DNA of 64,000 bases from the NCBI RefSeq assembly GCF_000430725.1, contig NZ_KE387216.1, forward strand, positions 88,774-152,773. Direction: 5' to 3'. Shown piece after piece: positions 52,215 through 59,667 of the stretch. The stretch comes from Azohydromonas australica DSM 1124 (GTDB taxonomy: Bacteria; Pseudomonadota; Gammaproteobacteria; Burkholderiales; Burkholderiaceae_C). How positions within the stretch are numbered: position 1 is the first letter of the stretch; each line of letters starts with the position of its first letter. Under the pieces are notes generated by a model. The model was not told where the DNA came from and searched no databases. It worked only from the letters and a program-made list of their open reading frames with translations. The position numbers were made by a program, and so were the translations under genes.

Positions 52215-52652
52215 TCAGGCCGGCTGGCGCCGGCGCAGCGTCCCGCGCCGCTCCAGCAGCTCGAACAGCCCCATGCCGGCAAGCATGGCGAGCACGAAGA
52301 CCAGCGCCTTGGCTTCGCCCATCCCCAGCGCCACCAGCCCCGGGCCCGGGCAGAAGCCCGCGATGCCCCAGCCGATGCCGAACAGCAGGCTGCCGCCCAC
52401 CAGCCGGCGGTCGATGTGCCGCGCGGTGGGCAGCTTCATCTCCTGGCCCAGCACGGAGCGCGTGCGGCGCCCGGCCAGCGCGAAGCCCACCAGGCCGACA
52501 CCGATGGCGCCGCCCATCACGAAGGCCAGCGACGGGTCCCAGGCGCCGGCCAGGTCCAGGAAGCCCAGCACCTTGGCCGGGTCGGCCATGCCGGAGACGA
52601 TCAGGCCCAGCCCGAACACCAGGCCGGCCAGCAGTGCAGCGAAAGCGGTCAT
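52215..52652 (-). CDS. YeeE/YedE-family (DUF6691) half-transporter
   Basis: The 145-residue membrane protein has four hydrophobic segments and the GFCPGPGLVALG signature, with the conserved cysteine. Proteins of this family move thiosulfate or other reduced sulfur across the inner membrane. It is encoded next to a second half (52662), as in sulfide-detoxification operons. The two may form one channel. Confidence 0.9.
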   Translation of the reverse strand: MTAFAALLAGLVFGLGLIVSGMADPAKVLGFLDLAGAWDPSLAFVMGGAIGVGLVGFALAGRRTRSVLGQEMKLPTARHIDRRLVGGSLLFGIGWGIAGFCPGPGLVALGMGEAKALVFVLAMLAGMGLFELLERRGTLRRRQPA

Positions 52653-52661
52653 GTCAGCTCC

Positions 52662-53096
52662 TCAGGCCCCCAGCAGGTGGCGCAGCACGAAGACGGTCGC
52701 GAAGCCCGCGCCCATGAAGGCCAGCGTCGCCACCAGCGAGCGCGGCGACAGCCGCGACAGCCCACACACGCCGTGGCCGCTGGTGCAGCCCGATCCGTAG
52801 CGGGTGCCCACGCCGACCAGCAGCCCGGCCGCCACCAGCGCACCGTAGCCGGCATCGATGTGCGGCAGCGGCAACGCCGCCACGAGGCGGTACACCAGCG
52901 GCGCCCCGGCCAGGCCGAGCACGAAGGCGGCGCGCCAGGCAACGTCGCCCTTGGCGGGCTTGAGCAGTCCGGCGAGCACGCCGCTGATGCCGGCGATGCG
53001 CCCGACGAGCAGCACCAGCAGCACGGCGGCCAGCCCGATGAGCACCCCGCCGGCCAGTGCCGGCCAGGGCGTGAACGCGCTCCAGTCGATGGTCAT
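52662..53096 (-). CDS. YeeE/YedE-family half-transporter with the GSGCTSGHGVCG motif
   Basis: The 144-residue membrane protein has YGSGCTSGHGVCGLSRLS, the cysteine motif of YeeE thiosulfate transporters, and about four hydrophobic segments. The ATG at 53096 was chosen because the upstream extension is antisense to the repressor gene. It lies 9 bp from the next gene and 5 bp after the repressor gene, so all are probably one transcription unit. Confidence 0.92.
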   Translation of the reverse strand: MTIDWSAFTPWPALAGGVLIGLAAVLLVLLVGRIAGISGVLAGLLKPAKGDVAWRAAFVLGLAGAPLVYRLVAALPLPHIDAGYGALVAAGLLVGVGTRYGSGCTSGHGVCGLSRLSPRSLVATLAFMGAGFATVFVLRHLLGA

Positions 53097-53101
53097 GGCG
53101 C

Positions 53102-53422
53102 TTACTCCTTGGGGCAGTACAGGCGGTAGAGCACCGCCAGGATCTCCAGCAGGGACGGGTCCGCGACGCTGTAGAAGACGTTCTTCCCCTGGCGCCGCGT
53201 GCTGACCACGCCCTCGGCGCGCAGCACGCCCAGCTGCTGCGACAGCGTCGGCTGGCGGATGCCCAGCCGCTGCTCCAGCTCGCTCACGCACAGCTCGCCC
53301 TGCGAGAGCTGGCACAGCAGCAGCAGCCGCTCCTCGTTGGCCAGCACCTTCAGCGCGCTGACGGCACGCCCGGCGGCGTGGCGCAGCACGTCCGGGTCGA
53401 TGGCGGTGGGGGTGTCGTGCAT
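53102..53422 (-). CDS. bigR: ArsR-family repressor, BigR-like (persulfide sensing)
   Basis: The 106-residue winged-helix repressor has the recognition region RQPTLSQQLGVLRAEGVV and two cysteines in the BigR arrangement: Cys45 (GELCVSELE) and Cys103 (RLYCPKE). In BigR these form a disulfide or polysulfide bond that releases DNA; metal-site residues of SmtB are absent. It is followed by two YeeE/YedE genes and is divergent from a persulfide-dioxygenase-like gene, the same set BigR controls elsewhere. Confidence 0.88.
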   Translation of the reverse strand: MHDTPTAIDPDVLRHAAGRAVSALKVLANEERLLLLCQLSQGELCVSELEQRLGIRQPTLSQQLGVLRAEGVVSTRRQGKNVFYSVADPSLLEILAVLYRLYCPKE

Positions 53423-53442
53423 GGGCCTCTTCCTCGATTCGC

Positions 53443-53470
53443 TTGACGACACTTTATCAAAGAACATAAT
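53443..53470 (+). promoter_or_regulatory. Predicted promoter of the persulfide-dioxygenase-like gene
   Basis: TTGACG (53443-53448) and CATAAT (53465-53470) are 16 bp apart in an AT-rich island. It overlaps the predicted minus-strand promoter at 53451-53479, so a single repressor dimer could block both. Confidence 0.55.
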
Positions 53471-53479
53471 ATGAGTCAA
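53451..53479 (-). promoter_or_regulatory. Predicted promoter of the bigR-like operon
   Basis: On the minus strand TTGACT (53479-53474) and TAAAGT (53456-53451) are separated by 17 bp. It overlaps the divergent plus-strand promoter and is the likely BigR operator region. Confidence 0.5.
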
Positions 53480-53503
53480 TAGAACGTTGCCAAGGAGCCT
53501 TCC

Positions 53504-54388
53504 ATGAGCACCCGCACCACCATCGCGCCCTTCTTCGATCCGGCCACCTGGACGGTGTCCTACGTCGTGGCCGACCAGGCCACGCGCTGCGCCGCCGTGA
53601 TCGACCCGGTGCTGGACTTCGACTTCAAGTCCGGCCGCACGGGCACGGCGTCGGCCGACGCCATCGCCGAGTACGTGGTGGCGCAGGGGCTGACGGTTCA
53701 ATGGATCCTGGAAACCCACGCGCACGCCGACCACCTGTCGGGCGCGCGCCACCTGCAGCAGCGCCTGGGCGGGCTGATCGCCATCGGCGAGCGCATCCGC
53801 GAGGTGCAGGCCACCTTCAAGAAGCTCTATAACCTGGAGCGCGAGTTCCTGCCCGACGGCAGCCAGTTCGACCACCTGTTCAAGGACGGCGAGACCTTCC
53901 GCATCGGCGAGGTCGAGGCCACCGCGCTGCTGGTGCCCGGCCACACGCCGGCCGACATGGCCTACCTGGTGGACGGCGCGGTGTTCGTGGGCGACACGCT
54001 GTTCATGCCGGACGTGGGTACGGCGCGGGCGGACTTCCCCGGCGGCGACGCGCGCACGCTGTACCGCTCGATCCAGCGCCTGCTGGCGCTGCCCCCGGCC
54101 ACGCGCATGTTCGTCTGCCACGACTACCCGCCCGCGGGCCGCGGGCCGGCCTGGGAGACGACAGTGGCCGAGCAGCGGCGGGCGAACATCCACGTGCACG
54201 AGGGCGTGAGCGAAGGCGCCTTCGTGACCCTGCGCCAGGCGCGCGACGCCACGCTGGAGGTGCCCGCGCTGATCCTGCCGTCGATCCAGGTCAACGTGCG
54301 CGCCGGCCAGCTGCCGCCGGCCGAGGACAACGGCGTGGCCTACCTGCGCATCCCGCTCAACGCGCTGCCGGCGGCGCGGCGGGGGTGA
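53504..54388 (+). CDS. Persulfide-dioxygenase-like metallo-beta-lactamase-fold protein (Blh/ETHE1 type)
   Basis: The 294-residue protein has the metal motif THAHADH (71-77; His72, His74, Asp76, His77), LVPGHTPADM, VFVGDTLFMPDVGTARADFPGG, and a late VCHDYPP. ETHE1/Blh-type enzymes oxidise glutathione persulfide to sulfite with one Fe(II). The DVGTARADFPGGDARTLY segment is typical of the Blh group. It lacks a rhodanese domain. It is divergent from the BigR-like repressor and transporters and completes a sulfide-detoxification locus. Confidence 0.92.
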   Translation: MSTRTTIAPFFDPATWTVSYVVADQATRCAAVIDPVLDFDFKSGRTGTASADAIAEYVVAQGLTVQWILETHAHADHLSGARHLQQRLGGLIAIGERIREVQATFKKLYNLEREFLPDGSQFDHLFKDGETFRIGEVEATALLVPGHTPADMAYLVDGAVFVGDTLFMPDVGTARADFPGGDARTLYRSIQRLLALPPATRMFVCHDYPPAGRGPAWETTVAEQRRANIHVHEGVSEGAFVTLRQARDATLEVPALILPSIQVNVRAGQLPPAEDNGVAYLRIPLNALPAARRG

Positions 54389-54403
54389 GGACGGGGCCGC
54401 CGC

Positions 54404-54883
54404 TCACGCATCCACCGCCGCCAGCGCCGCGCGCACGCGCTCCGGCACCGGGGCGGCGGTATCGGGCAGCTGGTCGAAGTCGCCGCGCAGCGCCTTGAGC
54501 GCGTAGCGCTCGCGCTCGATCTCGCGCGTGGTGCGGATGCCCAGGCGCCGCATCACCGGCACCGGCGGGCACCAGCCCTGCAGCGCATGCTGGCCGAAGA
54601 AGCCGAACACCGCGGCGGGCAGCAGCAGGAAGCGCCGGCTCGCCGTCGCCGCCAGCAGCAGCCCCAGCGTCGACGCCACCGAGGCGTTGAGCTGCAGCCG
54701 GCGCTCGATGTCCCACTCGGCGTCCAGTGCCCGCAGCCGGTCCTCGATGGCTTGCGGCTCGGCCTGCTCCAGCCGCATCACCTCGGCCTCGGTGCGCTCG
54801 CGGATGGCCTGGTTCAGGTGCGGCGCGGTGTGCAGCTCCACGCGCCGGCTGGTGGGGGGCAACTGCTGGGCAATGTGGGGCAT
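54404..54883 (-). CDS. Small membrane protein with EIERER motif, copy 1
   Basis: The 159-residue protein has an N-terminal helical, charged part (TEAEVMRLEQAEPQAIEDRL), a hydrophobic pair (about 69-99: ASTLGLLLAATA and FLLLPAAVFGFFGQHAL) and a C-terminal T-x-REIERERxALKALRGDF motif, shared with the next gene. I do not recognise a named family. It is downstream of, and parallel to, its paralogue (54898) with a 14-bp gap. Confidence 0.7.
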   Translation of the reverse strand: MPHIAQQLPPTSRRVELHTAPHLNQAIRERTEAEVMRLEQAEPQAIEDRLRALDAEWDIERRLQLNASVASTLGLLLAATASRRFLLLPAAVFGFFGQHALQGWCPPVPVMRRLGIRTTREIERERYALKALRGDFDQLPDTAAPVPERVRAALAAVDA

Positions 54884-54897
54884 GGCGGGCTCCAGGC

Positions 54898-55455
54898 TCA
54901 GTGAAGGTCCGACCGCGGCGGCACGGCCGCGGCCACGGCGGGCGCCGGGGCCGCCTGGGCGGTGCCGGCGTCCGCCGCGTCGCCCAGGCCGGCGAAGTCG
55001 CCGCGCAGCGCCTTGAGCGCGTGGCGCTCGCGCTCGATCTCGCGCGCCGTGCGCACGCCCATGCGCCGCAGCAGCGGCATCAGTGGGTGGCGGCCGGTGA
55101 GCGCCTGCGTCATCAGCGCCAGCGCCACCACGCCGGGCAGCACCAGCAGCTTCGGCTTGGCCACGGCCAGCGCCAGGGCCATCAGGCCCATGGCGGCGGT
55201 CTTGGTCTCCAGCACGCGGTCGGCGTCCCACTCGCGCTCCAGCGCGTCCAGGCGCTGCGCGATGGCTTGCGGCCCGCCGGCGGCGCACTGCGCCAGGCTC
55301 GCCGCCGTGGCGTCGTCGATGCGCCGCAGCACCTCGTGCGCCGTGTGGCGGCGCACCCGGTCCCCTTGCAAACGCCCCTCGGGCGCCACCGGATGGGGCA
55401 AGTCCGTCACGCTGCCCGGCGCGTATGCCGCCGTGGACGAGGTCCCGAGCTCCAT
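54898..55455 (-). CDS. Small membrane protein with EIERER motif, copy 2
   Basis: The 185-residue protein has the same layout as its neighbour: N-terminal charged helices (ATAASLAQCAAGGPQAIAQR), two hydrophobic segments (AAMGLMALALAVAKPKLLVL and GVVALALMTQAL), and the T-x-REIERERxALKALRGDF motif near the C-terminus, then an Ala/Pro tail. Both probably sit in the membrane with both ends inside. A tandem duplication best explains the pair. It is divergent from the LysR gene at 55559, but no shared role is known. Confidence 0.7.
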   Translation of the reverse strand: MELGTSSTAAYAPGSVTDLPHPVAPEGRLQGDRVRRHTAHEVLRRIDDATAASLAQCAAGGPQAIAQRLDALEREWDADRVLETKTAAMGLMALALAVAKPKLLVLPGVVALALMTQALTGRHPLMPLLRRMGVRTAREIERERHALKALRGDFAGLGDAADAGTAQAAPAPAVAAAVPPRSDLH

Positions 55456-55558
55456 GGCTGATCCTGTGCGAAGTGGGGGTGCCGGCGGCGGGCAAGGCGC
55501 GTGCCGAAAGCGCCGCACCGTGCCGGCGGGCGCTTGCGGCCGTGAGAACCTTCGCCCC

Positions 55559-56458
55559 ATGCGTCACGACCTCACCAGCCTGGAGCTTTTCGTTGCCGTT
55601 GCCGAGTGCGGCAACCTCACCCGCGCCGCGGAGCGGCAGCACCTGGCGGTGTCGGCGGTGAGCAAGCGCATCGGCGAGCTGGAGGCGCTGGCCGGCACGC
55701 CGCTGCTGGTGCGCCAGCCGCGCGGCGTGATGCTCACGCCCGCCGGGCAGTCGCTGCTGCACCACGCGCGGCAGATGCTGCAGCTGGTGCAGCGCATGGA
55801 CGAGGAGCTGCACGAGTACGCCGGCGGCATGCGCGGCCACATCCGGCTGCACGCGGTGGCCTCCGCGCTGACGCAGTGCCTGCCCGGCGAGCTGGAGGCC
55901 TTCCTCGCGCGCTACCCGGACGTGCAGATCTCGCTGGAAGAGCGCACGGGCAAGGCCATCGTGCGCGCGGTGGCCGACGGCAGCGCCGACGTGGGCATCG
56001 TCGCCAGCCAGGTGGCGTCCAGCGGCCTGGGCACGCGGCCGTACCGCAGCGACCGCCTCATGCTGGGCGTGCCCGAGGGCCACCCGCTGGCCGGGCGCGG
56101 GCCCGTGAGCTTCGAGGAGGCGCTGGCCTATCCCTTCGTCGGCCCGCATGCCGACAGCTCGCTGGCCGTGCTGATGGCCCAGGGCGCGCAGGCCTGCGGC
56201 CGCACGCTGCAGCAGCGCATCCAGGTCAGCAGCTTCGACGCGATGTGCCGCCTGGTCGAGACGCGGCTGGGCATCACGCTGCTGCCTTCCAGCGTGCTGG
56301 ACTCGCACATGGCGGCCGGCCGCATCCGCGGCGTCGAGCTCGACGAGCCCTGGGCGCAACGGCACATGTCCATCGTGTTCAGAGAACCCGGCGAGCTCAG
56401 CCACATCACGCGCGAGCTGATCGACCACCTGGAGCAGGCCGCCGCCACCGTGGCCTGA
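55559..56458 (+). CDS. LysR-family regulator of the downstream polycarboxylate operon
   Basis: The 299-residue regulator has its DNA-binding helix-turn-helix in residues 4-62 (LELFVAVAECGNLTRAAE, LAVSAVSKRIGELEALAG) and a standard effector domain (for example LVETRLGITLLPSSVL). It lies immediately upstream of the Bug-Bug-lactonase-aconitase operon and in the same direction. An inverted repeat of LysR type (56466-56488) is centred 65 bp before a predicted transcription start. It is therefore the likely activator. Confidence 0.88.
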   Translation: MRHDLTSLELFVAVAECGNLTRAAERQHLAVSAVSKRIGELEALAGTPLLVRQPRGVMLTPAGQSLLHHARQMLQLVQRMDEELHEYAGGMRGHIRLHAVASALTQCLPGELEAFLARYPDVQISLEERTGKAIVRAVADGSADVGIVASQVASSGLGTRPYRSDRLMLGVPEGHPLAGRGPVSFEEALAYPFVGPHADSSLAVLMAQGAQACGRTLQQRIQVSSFDAMCRLVETRLGITLLPSSVLDSHMAAGRIRGVELDEPWAQRHMSIVFREPGELSHITRELIDHLEQAAATVA

Positions 56459-56465
56459 CTGCCGC

Positions 56466-56488
56466 AGCGTTCTCCAATGGAGAACGCT
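56466..56488. promoter_or_regulatory. LysR-type operator upstream of the Bug-aconitase operon
   Basis: AGCGTTCTCC (56466-56475) and GGAGAACGCT (56479-56488) are perfect 10-bp inverted repeats with a 3-nt centre. The inner part contains the T-N11-A arrangement (TCTCCAATGGAGA). It is centred about 65 bp upstream of the predicted start site, the usual place for a LysR recognition site. Confidence 0.7.
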
Positions 56489-56506
56489 CCCGTGGCAAAA
56501 GATCAA

Positions 56507-56535
56507 TTTTCAGGCGAGAGGCGCGTGCCTAGCAT
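56507..56535 (+). promoter_or_regulatory. Predicted promoter of the Bug-aconitase operon
   Basis: TTTTCA (56507-56512) and TAGCAT (56530-56535) have a 17-bp spacer. The -35 matches weakly, as expected for an activated promoter. It lies 46 bp before the first start codon. Confidence 0.5.
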
Positions 56536-56581
56536 TCGTCCACTTTCCGGCCCCGAGCCGGGCCACAAGAGGAGACATCGA

Positions 56582-57583
56582 ATGCTGAGCAGGCGTCGCT
56601 TCACCACCCAGGGTCTGGTCCTGGGCACCGCCGCGCTGGCCGCGGCGATCCCCGCCACCGTGCTGGCGCAGGCCAGCTACCCCAGCAAGCCCGTCACGAT
56701 CGTCGTGCCCTTCTCGCCCGGCGGCGGCGTGGACGTGATGGCGCGGCTGCTGGCCGAGAAGCTGCGCCCGCTGCTGGGCCAGGTGGTCAACGTGGAGAAC
56801 AAGGCCGGTGGCAGCGGGATGATCGGCGCCGTCGCGGCCGTGCGGGCGCCTGCCGACGGCTACACGCTGCTCATGGCCACCGCGGGCGAGACCGCCATCA
56901 ACCCGCACGTCTACAAGACCAAGATGCAGTACGCGCCGGAGAAGGACCTGGCGCCCGTGAGCCTGGTGGTCAAGGTGCCCAACGTGCTGGTGGTCAACCC
57001 GGCGCTGCCCATCAAGAGCACGGCCGAGCTGCTGGCCTACGCCAAGGCCAACCCGGGCAAGCTGAGCTACGGCAGCAGCGGCATCGGCAACCCGCAGCAC
57101 CTCGCCGGCGAGCTGCTGGCGAAGCTGTCGGGCCAGAAGCTCACGCACGTGCCCTACCGCGGCGCGTCGAACCAGCTCACCGACACGGCGGGCGGCAGCG
57201 TGGACATGACCTTCGTGAGCCTGGCCGGCGCCCGCCCCTTCATGAAGGACGGCCGCGTGCGCGCCATCGCCATGACCTCGCCCAAGCGCTCGGCGCTGGC
57301 GCCCGACATCCCGGCCCTGTCCGAGACCAAGGGCCTGGAGGGCTACGCACTGGAGAACTGGTTCGGCCTGTTCGCGCCCGCGGCCACGCCGGCGGCGGTG
57401 ATCGACAAGCTCAACGGCGCGGTGGCGCAGGCGCTGAAGGACCCGGACCTGGTCAAGCGCCTCAACGAGCTGGGCGGCGAGGTCTCGCCCATGGGGCCGG
57501 TGCCTTTCAAGGCCTTCATCCAGGACGAGTCCAAGCGCTTCGCCAAGATCGTCCAGGACGCCAACATCACCCCGGACAACTGA
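56582..57583 (+). CDS. Bug/TctC-family periplasmic binding protein (5 of 7)
   Basis: The 333-residue protein has a twin-arginine-like signal (LSRRRFTTQGLVLGTAALAAAI) and Bug marks YPSKPVTIVVPFSPGGGVDVMAR, VENKAGGSGMIGAVAA, LTHVPYRGASNQLTDT, and LAPDIPALSE. It opens the five-gene operon with lactonase and aconitase genes, so a lactone-forming or citrate-like ligand is a fair guess. A second Bug follows 20 bp later. Confidence 0.93.
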   Translation: MLSRRRFTTQGLVLGTAALAAAIPATVLAQASYPSKPVTIVVPFSPGGGVDVMARLLAEKLRPLLGQVVNVENKAGGSGMIGAVAAVRAPADGYTLLMATAGETAINPHVYKTKMQYAPEKDLAPVSLVVKVPNVLVVNPALPIKSTAELLAYAKANPGKLSYGSSGIGNPQHLAGELLAKLSGQKLTHVPYRGASNQLTDTAGGSVDMTFVSLAGARPFMKDGRVRAIAMTSPKRSALAPDIPALSETKGLEGYALENWFGLFAPAATPAAVIDKLNGAVAQALKDPDLVKRLNELGGEVSPMGPVPFKAFIQDESKRFAKIVQDANITPDN

Positions 57584-57603
57584 GCCCCCAGCGCCCCCGA
57601 ACG

Positions 57604-58584
57604 ATGACCATGCAACGCCGAAACCTCCTCGCCCGCGCCGCGTCCTTGGCCCTGCTGGGCGCCTGCGGGCTGGCTGCCCAGGCCCAGGAGTACCCCAGCA
57701 AGCCGATCACGCTGATCGTCTCCTTCTCCGCCGGCGGCAACAACGACCTGCGCGCCCGCCAGCTCGGCATGCCGGTGGGGCAGCTGCTCAAGCAGACCGT
57801 GGTGGTGGACAACAAGCCCGGCGCCAGCGGCAACATCGGGCACGAGTTCGTCTCGCGCGCCGCGCCCGACGGCTACACCCTGGGCATCGGCGCCATGGGC
57901 CCGCTGGCGGTGAACCCGTCGCTGTTCCCGAAGATGAACTTCGGCCCCAAGGACTTCGTGCCGGTCGTGCTCATCGAGAAGGCGCCGCTGGTGCTGGTGA
58001 CGCGCACCGACAAGCCCTACAAGAGCTTCAAGGACGTGGTGGCCGCGGCCAAGGCCCGGCCCGGCGCCGTCTCCATCGGCAACGCCGGCACGGGCGGCGC
58101 GCACCACCTCTCTGCCGAGCTGATGGAGGACGCCGCTGGGCTGGAGATGCTGGCCGTGCCCTACAAGGGCGGCGGCCCCGCGGCCAACGCGCTGCTGTCG
58201 GGCGAGATCGACATGATGTTCGAGCAGACCTACGCCGCGCTGCCGTCCATCCAGGCCGGCAAGACGCGCGCGCTGGCCGTCACCAGCGACAAGCGCCTGC
58301 CCTCGCTGCCGGACGTGCCCACCATGGCCGAACTGGGCTACCCGCAGGTCACGGTGTCGAACTGGCTGGGCGTGATCGCGCCCAAGGGCACGCCCAAGCC
58401 GGTCGTTGCCAAGCTCAACGACGCTTTCAACAAGGCGCTGGCCGATCCGGCGCTGCGCGAGAAGATCACCGGCCCCGGCAACGTGGTCGGCGGCGGCAGC
58501 CCGGAGGAGTTCGCCGCCTTCATCGCGGCCGAGGGCAAGCGCTGGTCGGCGCTGGTCAAGGCCAAGGGCATCCGGATGGAGTGA
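57604..58584 (+). CDS. Bug/TctC-family periplasmic binding protein (6 of 7)
   Basis: The 326-residue protein has a Sec signal (MQRRNLLARAASLALLGACGLAAQAQ) and Bug marks YPSKPITLIVSFSAGGNNDLRAR, VVDNKPGASGNIGHEF, LAVPYKGGGPAANALL, LPDVPTMAELGYPQV. Its nearest relative in the window by eye is the protein encoded at 41299, rather than its operon neighbour, so the tandem pair is not a recent duplication. An ATG at 57610 is an alternative start. Confidence 0.93.
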   Translation: MTMQRRNLLARAASLALLGACGLAAQAQEYPSKPITLIVSFSAGGNNDLRARQLGMPVGQLLKQTVVVDNKPGASGNIGHEFVSRAAPDGYTLGIGAMGPLAVNPSLFPKMNFGPKDFVPVVLIEKAPLVLVTRTDKPYKSFKDVVAAAKARPGAVSIGNAGTGGAHHLSAELMEDAAGLEMLAVPYKGGGPAANALLSGEIDMMFEQTYAALPSIQAGKTRALAVTSDKRLPSLPDVPTMAELGYPQVTVSNWLGVIAPKGTPKPVVAKLNDAFNKALADPALREKITGPGNVVGGGSPEEFAAFIAAEGKRWSALVKAKGIRME

Positions 58585-58588
58585 CGCG

Positions 58589-59647
58589 ATGACGATGTAC
58601 GCCTACGTCGGCTGCCGCACCACCCGCGAGCGCAACGCGCGCGGTGAGGGCCTGAGCGTGTTCGAGGTGCATGCGGACGGCACGCTCAGCCTGGTGCAGC
58701 TGGTGCGCGACCTGGTCAACCCCTCGTACCTCGCGCTCAGCCGCGACGGCACGCGGCTCTACACCGTGCACGGCGACGAGAGCGAGGTCAGCGCCTTCGC
58801 GGTGGACCGCGCCACGGGCCGGCTGAGCTTCCTCAACCGCCAGGGCACCGAAGGCAAGAACCCGGTGCACCTGGCGCTGGACGCCAGCGGCCGCTTCCTG
58901 GTGGTGACCAACCACATCGGCGCCAGCCTGGCCGTGCTGCCGGTGGCCGAGGACGGCTCGCTGCTGCCGCTGAGCCAGCTGGTCAAGGTGGACGGCCCCA
59001 TCGGCCCGCACCGCGTGGAGCAGAAGCAGCCCAAGCCGCACTTCAACGCCTTCGACCCTTCCGGGCGCTTCGTGCTGGTGCCGGACAAGGGCTGCGACCG
59101 CACCTGGAGCTTCCGCTTCGACGGCGGGCGCCTGGTGCCTTGCGATCCGCCCTTCGTGGCCGCGCGCGAAGGCGCCGGCCCGCGCCACATGGCGTTCCAT
59201 CCACGCCAGCCCTGGGCCTACGTGGTCAACGAGCTGGACTCCACCGTCACGGCCTACCGCTTCGACGCCGCCACCGGCGCGCTGTCGCCCTTCCAGTGGC
59301 TGCCCGCGCTGCCCTTCGACTACACGGGCGACAGCCGCTGCGCCGCCATCGCGGTGGACGCCGCCGGGCGCTTCCTTTACGCCTCCAACCGCGGGCACGA
59401 CAGCATCGCGGTGTTCGGCATCGACCCGGCGACGGGGCAGCTGGGCTTCGTCGAGGCCGCACCCACGTCGGGCCGCACGCCGCGCGCCTTCACGTTCTCG
59501 CCCGACGGTTCCCTGCTGTACGCGCTCAACGAGGACAGCGACAGCATCGTCACCTTCGCCGTCGCTGCCGACACCGGGCGGCTCACGCCCACCGGCGCCT
59601 GCGTGTCCACCGGCAGCCCGGTGTGCATGCTGTTCTCGCCGGCCTGA
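58589..59647 (+). CDS. Lactonase-family seven-bladed beta-propeller protein
   Basis: The 352-residue protein has repeated blade sequences such as VNPSYLALSRDGTRLYTVHGD, FDPSGRFVLVPDKGCDRTW, AIAVDAAGRFLYASNRGHDS and FTFSPDGSLLYALNEDSDS. This is the Pfam lactonase family of cytosolic 6-phosphogluconolactonase (YbhE/Pgl) and of fungal carboxymuconate-lactonising enzyme. The conserved SNRGHDSI motif is present. It opens or forms a lactone. It has no signal peptide. Its position between Bug and aconitase genes suggests a polycarboxylic acid lactone rather than 6-phosphogluconolactone. Confidence 0.9.
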   Translation: MTMYAYVGCRTTRERNARGEGLSVFEVHADGTLSLVQLVRDLVNPSYLALSRDGTRLYTVHGDESEVSAFAVDRATGRLSFLNRQGTEGKNPVHLALDASGRFLVVTNHIGASLAVLPVAEDGSLLPLSQLVKVDGPIGPHRVEQKQPKPHFNAFDPSGRFVLVPDKGCDRTWSFRFDGGRLVPCDPPFVAAREGAGPRHMAFHPRQPWAYVVNELDSTVTAYRFDAATGALSPFQWLPALPFDYTGDSRCAAIAVDAAGRFLYASNRGHDSIAVFGIDPATGQLGFVEAAPTSGRTPRAFTFSPDGSLLYALNEDSDSIVTFAVAADTGRLTPTGACVSTGSPVCMLFSPA

Positions 59648-59667
59648 CCTCTCACCATCGCAGTCCC

